In this document: piece after piece, positions 34,701 through 46,700 of the stretch | Layout: every line of letters begins with the position of its first letter | How positions within the stretch are numbered: the stretch's first letter is position 1 | From: Mugil cephalus | Taxonomy: Eukaryota > Chordata > Actinopteri > Mugiliformes > Mugilidae | NCBI RefSeq assembly: GCF_022458985.1 | Contig: NC_061779.1 | Span: 18,211,001 to 18,275,000 of the forward strand | Direction of reading: 5' to 3' | DNA length: 64,000 bases | Notes under the pieces: generated by a model | Databases searched by the model: none | The model's input: the letters and a program-made list of their open reading frames with translations, nothing else | Told to the model about the DNA's origin: nothing | Position numbers and translations under genes: made by a program

Positions 34701-37700
34701 TAGCAGCTGCAACTGAGGAAAAATGAGTAGAAGTAAATTCCGCTAGAAAGGAGAATAGGCATATTATGTTTGTACAGGAGGGAGAAGGGGCCAGACCAGA
34801 GACGATCAGGCATAGTACAGGGCAGCTAAGAGTAGGCAAAGCCTAGAAGGTGAGGTCTGACTTAAATGGGCAGCTGATTATCCCAGCACAGATAGTAAGC
34901 AGCCTGCTACTGCCTGACCTGCTGTTGTGGTCAGAACCAGAGAAGATAGTGCATGTTATCGAGCTTACTGTCCCATGGTAAGACAGTGGAGGAGGCTAAT
35001 GAGCGCAAGAGAGCTAGACATGCAGAGATGGCAGCAGAAGCTGAGCAGCAAGGGTGCGTCTGTGTGCGGCGGGTGGAGGTGGGTTGACATGCATTTGTGG
35101 CAAAATCCACCATTGCTCTCCTGTGTGAGCTGGGCATTCGCGGGATTAAACAGAGGGTCGCAGTAAACGACATGTCCCTGGCGGCAGTTTAAGTGAGTGT
35201 CTGTGGCTAAGCGGGAAACACGCTAGCTGGGGAGCATGCTAAAGGTAAGGCTAGTTGAGTAGTTTTAGTAGTTTCTACGTGGTTTGGTGGGTTGGGTACG
35301 AGGTTGTGTGTGTGTGTTTTTTGGTCTACATGTGTGGGGCAAACCGCAAGACTGTTTGGTAGTTTGATTTTGTGTTTGGGTGTAAGTGTCTTGGTTTAGT
35401 CCTGTATCTTCAATCCCAACCCCCCACCCAAACCAAGGTAGCTGGAAGCTGACTGCTACCCTGTTGGTCGGTTTTCATCTGGAGTTCCAAAGCTTTAGAA
35501 ATGGCTTTATAACCTCTTCCAGACTGATAGATCTGTTTCTTTCTCATTTGTTCCTGAATTTCTTTGGATCTCTGCATGATGTCAATATTTTGAGGATCTT
35601 TAGATCTACTTCACTCAGACAAGTCCTATTTAAGTGAGTTCTTGATTGAGAACAGGTGTGGCAGTAATCACGTCTGGGTGTGGCTAGGGACATTGAACTC
35701 AGGTGTAATAAACCACAGTTAAGTTAGTTTTAACAGGAGGGGCAAACACTTTTTCACACACGGCCATGTAGGTCTGTAGTTTTTCCCCTTAATAATGAGA
35801 ACCTTTATTTAAAAACTGCATTTTGTGTTTACTTGTGTTATCTTTGTCTTAGGTTTAATCTTAATTTGTTTTATGATCTGAAACATTTAGGTGTGACAAA
35901 CATGCAAAAAAATAAGATATCTGGAAGGGTGCACATTTTTTCATACCACTGTACATGACAAGAATGAAAACAGTTTGCTTTAATGAATTGGTGTAGTTCT
36001 TGATAATACAACACTGAAAGTTTGATAAAAACAAATCTTACCTTTGTGTCATCAAAGAAGCGGTCATCTGACGTCACCAACATGTAGAATCTGTACTTTG
36101 TTTTGCAGGATTTCTTCACAACTGTATTCAAATTATTTCGGAAGGCTGCTCCCATTTCTCTATTCATTTGATCACAGAGGTCAAATTGGTTACTTGTTTT
36201 CATCTTGGGGTGACTTCGATCCCTTCTGCCTCCCTTAGATCTTGAGGAGACCTTTTTAAAAGAACAAACATCATGCATCTTTGCCTCGTACAGCCTGGCA
36301 CATTCTGTCGTCACACCAGAAACCCCAGCATGTTCCAGTGGGTTGCATGTTCTTTGAGATGGTCCTTGGGGAAGTAGTGTCTTTTCTTCACTCAGGTCCT
36401 TCCTGTCAGACATGTCAACCTTAATTTTTTGTCCAAAAAGCGACATGTCCCAGTGATCCAGTGAATCCTCCTGTTCTTCAAGATCAGAGAAGTGGATAGT
36501 CAAAGGACTAGCACAAGACAACCTTTTATTGCTTTTTGTGTCTTGTAGGTGGGAGACCCCCCCCTTACTCTTCTTCAAAATCTGTTTCATTTGTTCTGAG
36601 AAGATGAGGCACTCCTGTTCCAACGATGCCTGAGTGACGTCATCTTGTAGGCACCTGCGAGAAAGCTGTTCCAGAAACGGATAAGATCTCTTCTGACCGG
36701 TGTTAAAGATTGTACATACAAGTGAGGTTTGAGGTTCCAGGATATGACGGCCATCTACTATGCCATTGTCTTTGGGACCTATTATTGAAGTTGTTGCATG
36801 TGGCCAGTTTTCCTCATCCATCTCAATAGTTGGTTGTTCAGAGTTAGATGTTTGCTCAGTTTTCTCAACAAAATTATCTGCCCAGAAACCTTGATTTTTA
36901 TCAGCAACTTTAGGACAACTTGTAGCTTCAAAAGGGAGCATAGATAAGGCCGAGGATGGGATTATGTTGAACTTTGAAATGTCCCTTCCCTGGTACTGAC
37001 ATGAAGGATCTAAAAGGGGTACTTTAGCTCCATCCGTGTTTGATTTACTATAAGCAACATTTGGTAGCCAAGTTCTTTTGGAAGAAAAGTCATTAGCTTT
37101 TTGCATATTATCACTTAGTCCTTCAAAATTGCCTTTTGAAATTTCTTTCGGCTTCTCCATACACATAGAGGCGGGAGTGGTGTTTGTGACAACAGGGGTT
37201 TTAGTTGGTTTCATTTCAACAGAGTTTTCAGTAAGTAGATCGTTATAAATGAAATCTGCTTGAATTTCCTCACTCTTAGATGGTTTCACAGCCATGACGG
37301 GTCTCTGAGTCTGACAATAAAGATTTGAATTGTTGTTCATTGATTGTGATGTTGTTTTATGCCCATCTTGATCTGTCTTTGGTTTAAATGCTTGCATACA
37401 CTCAATAAGGGAAAAGCATTTGTAGAGATGGCAATCCTGCCCTGCAGAGGTCTCTTGTTTGTCGGTCGTTTCAAAATTGTGTTGAGGAGTTGTTGGCTGT
37501 GCTTTCTTTGGCTGTATTTCAAAGCCAAATTCCACTTTATTTTTAAAAGGTGATGTATGAATGTCCTTAAAGTCTACTTTATCTGCCACTGACTTGGACA
37601 AATCCATTCCATCTTTTTGAACCAAACTCATCTCTGTAGTTTCTGAATTTTCAGTGCCATCTTTCTTATTTCTGCTTTCTTTGTTGCATTCATGCAACAC

Positions 37701-40700
37701 CTGGCCAGATTCTAGTGCAGTCTGAACCGTCTCTGGCTTGACACTTTCCAGCCCGATGCATACACTCTTCAGATGAGAACTTTCATCGCCAACACTATCG
37801 CACCCAGTGCTGACGATTTCCATCAATGTGCCAACACCTTCTGGTTCAGGGTGGACATCATCTGGCTCAGAGGGGACACCTTTCTCCTCAGCACATCTGC
37901 TTTCTGGCCCAACACAGACACTTTCCAGAGGAGAGCAGACACTTTTCGTCTCAGCGCCAACACTATCACATTCATTGCTGATAGTTTCTGCCGATGTGCA
38001 GACACCTTCTGGTTCACGGTGGGCACCTTCTGGTTCAGGGTGGACACCTTCTGGTTCAGGGTGGACACCTTCTGGTTCAGGGTGGACACCTTCTGGTTCA
38101 GGGTGGACACCTTCTGGTTCACGGTGGACACCTTCTGGTTCAGGGTGGACACCTTCTGGTTCAGGGTGGACACCTTCTGGTTCAGGGTTGACACCTTCCT
38201 CCTCAGCACATACACTTTCTTGCCCAACACAGACACTTTCCAGAAGAGAGCAGACACTTTCCGGCTCAGCGCCAACACCATCACGTTCAGTGTTGACAGT
38301 TTCCGTCACCTTGCTGACAGTTTCTGCCAATGTGCAGGCAGCATCTGGTTCAGGGTGGACACCTTCTGGCTCAGGGAGAATACCTTCCTCCTCAGCACAT
38401 ATACTTTCTTGCCCAACACAAGCACCTTCCAAATGAGAGCAGTTAGTTTCTGATTCATCACCAACACTAGCCCGCTCAGTGAGGACAGTTTCCGTTATTG
38501 TGCAGGTACTTTCCTGCATGGCACAGACACCTTCCGGTTCAACAGTGGCACTTTCTGGCTCAGCACTTTCCTTCTCAATGGAGAAATCTTCCAGCTTGGT
38601 GGAAGCATTTTCGGGCTTGATGCATACACTATCCAGATCAGGGACACTTTTTGGCATAGTGCAGACTCTATCCAATTCAGCACCAACACTTTCTGACTCT
38701 GCGCAAACACCTTCTACCTTTGCAGAGAAACTTTCCTGCACAACGTGGACACTTTGCAGATCTGTGCGGATATTTTCCAGTTCTGCATTGACCCTTTCTG
38801 GGACAGCACGGACACTTTCCGGCTCAGCACTGCTACTTTCCTGCTTTGCACCGACACTGTCCACCTCGGCATGGATATTTTCCAGTTCAGAGCAGAGACC
38901 TTCCAGTTTGGCAGAAGAACTTTCATGAACCTTGTGGACACCATCCTGGTCTGTGCAGATACTTTCCTGCTCAGCACAGACATTTTTCCGCTCAGTACAG
39001 ACGCTTTCCACGTCAGCAGGGATACTCTTCTGTACAGTGCAGACACTTCCCGGCTCTGTGCAGACACTTTCTGACTCGGCTTGGACTCCTTGTGAAAGAA
39101 TGGATAGCCCATCACCTTTAGAAGATGGAGCATCAGTGTGTTCAAGGGTGACAGCTTTTTGACAAGTGCCAGGTTTCTCATTTTTGGGGATGCCGCTAAC
39201 ATCAGGCATCTGACTGATCCCTGCAGAATGGACCATCACTCTGTAACACTGAAAAAGAAAGAGAAAATCATATAAAAAAAATTATAAACACTGCCTTTCT
39301 TCATTGAATGTATCCTTTAACTCAGTGTTCTGAATTATTTTTGAAAGGTCACTTTTACCACTGATGCACTTACAATTCAAACAATGAATAAACACAATGG
39401 CAAATTCTATGTTAAGCAACATTTGTCTAGATAAACAGAACAATTATGAGGGTGCTGTGTGATATATGTATATCACAATGGCATGGTGTGCATGTCCAAG
39501 TCCCAGTTTAGTCTATGTGTAGAGGGAAGAAACAGTGGTCCAAGGCTCTTAGGAGGACCCTGACAGAACAGAACCACCCTACCCTGCATACAGGAGCTGT
39601 TATGTTAGCAGAGTCGGCTCACAAGTTTGTTATAAGGAGTCAAGCTGGGTTAGCATAATGTTCGGGAATAGGTGGAGAGGCTGTCGTGTGAAAAAATGGA
39701 AATGGATAGTGCATACACTGCATGAACAGGGACAAGGGATTGTTACACTGAAGGCTTACCATTAGCAACCGCCACTCGCCAAATGCGTGTAAAAATATGT
39801 TTCAGCAAGTTAAATAATTGTGCCACTGGCAGGCTACTGGAATATGCTGACTTTGTTATATAATTGCATTGCATTTCGTATTTCAAATTTGTTCCCCACT
39901 GTCAACCGTCATTTAATATTTGTCAGACCTTGAAAAAGTTTAAGTTATACCCTGGTTACACTCCATAGGTTCCACAGAATTCTGCCTAAGATAGTAAAGA
40001 AAATGTTTGTCCATTTCAGCTAACACCATTAGTATAACGTTTCTTTAGTTGAAGCACCTTCTTTATGCATATTATGTAGGCACGTTACTATATAAGAAGC
40101 AGATAAATGTGGCCCAGAGTTTGTCATGTATCTACACTAGGAATGGGCAATAACTTATTGTACATGATATACCGCCAAAAAACAATCTTGCCATCTGGCA
40201 ATAAATATGATAAATGCAAGTTGACGACATAGGCACGTGCGACATACTTGCAGCCGTAGCTCACCTGTGGCCCCTCATCAATAATATGGAACTGGTTCAT
40301 GGAACAAACTTGTCCCATATGTAAGGTTTGCAAAAAAAGATAATTGCTAGCAGTCACATGCTCCAGCAAATTAGCCTCACCAGACGTCCCTGATTTCTGT
40401 GGACAGTTGCCGTTTTGGATGACCTGTCCCACAACTAAAGCTGTCCCCGAAAAATATCTCAGATTTCAGCATTTTACGAATAAAAAAAATGTATGTTGTT
40501 AAGGTCATGTTTATGTTGTATTGTACTGTAAATGTTCACAGATTTCATTGCAGAAATCTGGTCACCTTACAGGAAATAAAAACAAAAAGCAAAAAGAAAC
40601 ATCTTATTGCTGACGCATTCAGTCAGCCCATTCTGTACGATAAGCAAAGTAAGCGATGAAAAGATAGAACCAAAGGGATTGCATTTTGCTGTTTGATTAG

Positions 40701-43700
40701 TCACTACAGTTCTCTCCACAACTTACTACTTAAACCTGTAGTTAGCAGCTTATTTAATCTATAACTGGTAATTATCATTTTAGACGTCTCAAAACAAAAT
40801 GTAGTGACAAACTGAGTCAAAAACATGGACTGGATTGTTATCACCAGAAAAGCAAAATTTATCATCATCATTTCTTTAGTTCATATCGCCCATCCCTAAT
40901 CTGCACATCTGCACTACAGTTTATTTTTAAATGGAATAGCAGTTTTAGAACAAACCTGCAAAGTGCTTGCCTCTTGCAGCTCTGGTGGTGACATTAGGCC
41001 GTTCAATCTTTCACTGGGTTCTTTCTGCTTACTTGAGACACAAGTCTTTTTCTGTTCACTGGAAACATGGGTCTCTTGCCTGTTGACTTCTGGATTTGAA
41101 GTAGCAGTCTTTACATTGAACTTTCTTGAAAAGTCCAGAATCTCAGACTCTTGGTCCAACTCAGTGTGGTCTTTTTTGCTGAGGTCCAAAGCTTTTGGAA
41201 AGAAAGGGTCTGAAGTCTCTGTTACACTTGGTAGAGAAGCAATGTAACTGGTCATGAGCTCAGACTTAGCTTGGCCTGATCCCATCTCCCTGGTTATTTC
41301 CAAAGAACCATTCTCCTCTGAACATGTGAATGTAAAGTTTGAGTCAACATGAATGAACCTGGCTGTTGACCGGCTGTAGAACAGCCCTATCCACATGTGA
41401 ATGATGAGCCGCACCTCCTCATTAGTGTCTTGAATGGAGAAATCCCATGGCCTGTTGAAAATGTCAAAAATACAAAAAAAATAGGCACACTGAAGATCAT
41501 GCCATCTGGGCTAAATGTCAGTTTTATCTCAATAAAGAAGTATGGCAAATAAACTATGTAACATTCTTGACTTTATCTTGAAATGTTTGGTATTTAAAAA
41601 GAACAATACAAGAATATACATACCCATGCAAAGCTCGGTTGATAGTTTTTTCTTTGGCATCACTGGTAAACTTGCTGTCAAAGTTAAAGTCATAGTTTCC
41701 TTGCCATTGTCTTGTGACTTGGACAGAGGTCTCTGTGTTAACAAAGGTACGGGAGTATCTGAACTTCCGCCTGCGCACCTTGTGTTTTTTGGGGTACTCT
41801 GGAGTCCTGTCGTTGATTTCACTTCTGTCTCCCTGACTGACAGAGGTGTGTAGTGTTTTAATTCCATCGCCATACATTGTCTGGTGATGGTGCAGCAATC
41901 TGGTAGAACCACTTAAAGGGGAAACCTGGAAGGGTGTACCTGGCAAACCCAACAGTAGAAAGGAAGATGGGGGCAATGAATAAGCATGTTCTTTAGATAC
42001 CAATTCAACCAATTCACTGTCTCCCAAATGATGTCTTGGTGAGGAAGACTCAATAGGCCGATTGGATCTAGCAGCAGGCTGTTTAAGCAGAGCATGGAGA
42101 ACTGAATCTTGTTCAGCACTGCTAAGGCCTTTTGTAAGGTCACACTTCTTCAAACCTGTCTCAGGTTTTCTCTCAACTGCTGGGTTTGGTTGCGGAGGAA
42201 CCTGGCCATTATTGGCACTGAGGGCCAAGTCAGCAAGTAAGTTCAAAGCATCTGTAGATGAGCAAGCACTGTTCATTTTTTCCTTAACAGTCTTCCTGAC
42301 AGAATTATCGCTAGTACAGTCTTTGTATTTGAGTTTTTCTCTGGCAAAACAAGCTGGGGTTTGAAAATGCAACCACCCTGTGAAGAGAAAACAGAGGAGA
42401 AAAAAGAGAAACTGCATGAAAATAAAAAGTAGCACATGGAAAGCACTTGAAACATGCCAAGTAGCACATTGAAAGCAAATATACTACTGTTTTAGCATTA
42501 GAATTTGTCACCAATATGTATAATATACACCTATCCACAACATTAAAACCGCTGATGTGAATAGCACTGATCCATTCATTACAATTCAGTGTTCAGAAGG
42601 CAACATCCTGAAGGGTACTGCAAAAACTGTTCAGGAATAGCTTGAGGAACAAAGAGACATAGCATTGACTGAGCCAAGATCAATTAAGGCTCCAACCCAC
42701 AACTTCCTCAGGACACCCCCAGAGTTGCAGTGTCCATGCTACAATGGGTCAGAGCCATTTTGGAGGCCTGAGGGGATATTCAAACTAATAAGCAGGTGGT
42801 TTTAATGTGGCAGATCGGTGTACCATTGTTTCTGACTTAAGTGTATTAATGCCCAGAGGCAGAAATGACACCAATATAGCACAAGCAAGTAAAGAGCAAA
42901 AGCACAACAAGAGCCAGTAAAGATTTAGCAAAGCGTCGAGGTAACATACTGAGGACAGCTCGAGGAGTGACAGAGCCAAAATGGTCAGTTAGATTCAATG
43001 TCATGCACAAAAAAATAGTATTCCATATCTCATAAGTTTTAAATGCTACTTACATTTCTTTTTAACATTGTCTGCAGAGATGCCTTGATGCCTTTTGAGT
43101 GTTTTAATCCTTCCCCGTCTTGGGAAAATTGATAGAGGCCTTTGTAGTATTTGATGTTGCTCGTCTGAACTGATTTGTTGTTCTTCCACTGTTGAGACTT
43201 CCTTTTGCTGGGAATTCTGATCTTCAGTTTCCTGTGCATTAACTGGACTCACTTTAGGAGTTAGCCCTAGGGCATATGCAAAAAGAGGGTCAACAGACAG
43301 CATCTCTGAAGCTTCCTTGACACCAGCATTGGTGCTCTCGACAGCTGCATTTTTAAAAGCCTCACTATCGTCCATTTTGCCCATCTTAAGACAAGGCTCA
43401 GTTTCTTTGACAGTATCATCAGTCGTTTCTTCTTGGCCAAGGATATCTGGTTTTTTCCTTTTTCTTGAAAGAATAGATTTTAGTTTAGTCAACATGACTT
43501 CACAATTTGCTGCACCTTTTCCTCTGGAATGAGTGTCAGTGAGTTTTTCCTGAACTGATTGTGAGGGAACAGAGTCTAAGTCATTAGAAGGTCCATTACT
43601 CTGTGGCACACCCTCTACTGCCTTTGACGACAGCAATGGATCAGGCAGTGAACTATTACAGCCCGATTGTTCAAAATTAGTCTGTTCAGGATTAACATGA

Positions 43701-46700
43701 CTGGCAACAACATTTTGAGGATGGGTCCCATCATCAATGGATTTTGCCACCGTTTCATCCACTGTTGTATCTGGAGTACTGCTAGACTCTTGCTCCATTT
43801 CGACTGTGTCCAAAGTATTTGAATGGGCATCAAGCAACATACTTTCAGGGCACTTTTCATCCTTTGTAGACTGGAACTTCTCAGTTAAAGTCTTAATTTG
43901 ATCCCTGAAATCCACTGAGCCATGAGGAACCAATACTCTTCCGCATTCACTGACAACTGGCTTTAGGTCCCAGCGCTCGGTTTTCTTTCTCAGAGGACAA
44001 GCTTCAAGTTCCATTAAAATGGTGGTTTTCAAGTTCTGTTTTCCAGGATTTGATTTGTTGCCCTCTGCTACGGCCACGGGCGTATCAACAGCAGCAGGAG
44101 ATCGAACTTTTTTATTTTTCGATGAGAGTTTTCCAAATATCCGCTTACGTCGTTTTATTTTCCTCCAATAAACTTTTGAAGGTTTACTCAACTGCTGATT
44201 ATCAGATGATTCCTTGGTCTGTGCATCCTTCTGACTGTTTAAGTTGTCAACCTCCACTTTGACAGTCTGTGAAGTCGGAGCATCAACACAAACTTTAGAT
44301 ACCTTTTTCTGTCCTTTGGTAATGCCCCTTTGCAGTTTTTTCTCCTTTGTTTGAGTGAGATTGGTGACCTCAGGGCAATCTGCAGCCCTTTTAGTTTTAT
44401 CAGTCTCGGTACCAAGAGAGGTCAGTTCTGCAGTTTGTAACTTAGCTATGGTTGAAAAACCAGATAACTGAAAGTCATCATGTTTTGTTGCTGACATGGA
44501 ACTCTCTACGCTTAGAGTCTCATCAGTGGTACTTTGCTCTGCTGACGTGATGCTGACAATGAGCTCTGTGGGAAGATCTTCTGATGTAGGAGGAGTGAGC
44601 AGATTACCCAGCCCCATATCATCAGATTTGTTCAGTTCAGAAAGCTCACTGTCTCTTTCATTGTCTTTGGCAGCATGTGCAGCTTGCAAATCATCTGGTA
44701 CAACATTTTGAGACATTGCTGTTAAATCAACTTGTGCTTCAGCAATTGATATACCACTGTCCACAGATGTCTCAACAGTTTCAGGGGATTTCTGGTCCGA
44801 TACCCGGTCTTCTATCCCCATGCTAGCAGGATTAATTGGTGTCTCAGGAGATGACAGACAGATATAGACACAGTCATCAAAGTCCTCTCTTTGCTCCTCT
44901 TGCCCAGCAGCCAGGATTTCTGAAACCTTGGATATAGGCACTTGAAAGGAGGCGGGTTTGCTCAGGTACGTCTTAATGTTCTGCCATGCTCTGTTAGTCC
45001 ACTCAGGAGAAGAATAGAGGTCTTTGTAGGCATCTGGCACATCGTACTGATATGGAAAGCTGTTGACTTCCCTTGACGGACTTACTGCCAACCCAGGATT
45101 TATCAGCGCTGCATAACTCTGCATATGTTGCATCAACGCTTCACACAGGTCTTCACTTGGATCGATTGGTGCTTTCTCAACTTCACCTTCTGCGTAAGTT
45201 ATTACCGGTAGAAGCCGAAGGACTTCAGATGACAGGGCAGCGTGTCTGTGTCCAAATTTTATGTCTGTGATGAATCGAGAAAAAATACTTGTTTAATGGC
45301 TGGTCTTGATTGTTATTCATTACTGTTAAATGTGCAAAACCTGGTGCTACTAAGAAGGACAAAAAAAACATTTACTGCAAATGCTATAATCACCTTTCAC
45401 TACAACTCGAGAATCTGGAAACACAAACAAGCCTTGCAGAACCTCAGTTGCACTGGACCCAGTGTCTGGTGGAAAAAACAACAACATGATTATATGTAAT
45501 TGTCTATCTTTAAGACAGGATTTTGTCTGTAACAGCATAGTATGCACTCATAATTTTCACATCTTACCATCATATGTGAGGAAATGGGAGGAGTGCAACA
45601 GAATAAGAAATCCACCATCATTCAGTGGAGTAATAAGAACCTGCGCACAAGGTTTTTGGATGTTATAGATCAAGACAAGTCCAACCACATATTATTATAC
45701 AAGCAAACTTCATAGAAGAGAACACACCGTTCCTTTATTGGATAACAATTTCCACTACCATTCATACTGAATAACCAACTGATTGTGAAACTTAACATTG
45801 ACTGACTTTAGTGCTTTGATAATAATAGCAAACATGTCATGGTTACTCTTATTGAAGGATATGTGTTTGCTTGGTTCCTTGTCTTTCATATCAGTATAGA
45901 TTGAATACTTAAGGCCACATTATGTAACGAATACCTAATCTTTACAAACTCACAAGATCTTTCTCTTTGATCTCCTGCAGTAGCAGAGCGAGGGAGCTTG
46001 TGTCGTCTGCCTCAGAAGGAACTAACTCACACAGACTGCAGTAGAAACCATCCAGAAAAGCTGAAAAACAGCAGAAAAATACATTATTTTATGCAGGATA
46101 TTATCTTCAAACTTTCCTTCAAAATGTAATTGTTCCACAATAAAGATTTCTTATCTGACATGTTAAAAACGCACCTTCACCACTGAAACGAGTTTCAAAA
46201 ACAGCCTTTGGCAACAGCTGTTGCAGATCTGACATGGAAATGGCTTGGTTAACGTTTACCACTGGCGGCCTTAAACATAAACAGGAGAAATTGAAAGAAT
46301 TAATTGCATAAATAAATAATTTGTACAATGTGTATTTTCTATGTGCATTTAACTCACAATTTTATAGGGATTAAGGCGCCTGATGTAGACCTAAGTCCCA
46401 CACTGTAGAACTGAGTGCCTATCTGAAGCTGGCCCCGCCAAGGCAAGTAATGACAAACTGAAAAAAATTAAATAAAATCTACAATTACGCATCAGGAGCC
46501 TATCATTGGACATTACTAATAAACACGTTGAGTGTACGCATAAAAACAAAAAAAACTGTGCCTGCTACTGATTTCATGTTACTTACCCAATGCTTTCACG
46601 TCACTGAAAGGAGAGATTAAGAAACAATGAATTAGTATGACTACAGAAAATAACGTTTTTTTTTGGCTGTTGTTTTTTAAAAAGAAAAAAAAAAAAAGGT

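Noticed and set aside
34931-35173. Open frames of about 80 codons inside the Tc1 element
   Set aside because: They lie in the unrelated insert, occur on both strands over the same bases, and show no known domain.
38004-38192. Regular 21-bp repeats that could suggest a CRISPR array
   Set aside because: The repeats are contiguous with no spacers, code in frame, and the DNA is vertebrate.
37773-38453. Plus-strand frames of 226 and 209 codons with regular repeats
   Set aside because: They are antisense to the tasor2 exon 17 repeats. The tasor2 frame has conserved flanks and matching splice phases on both sides.
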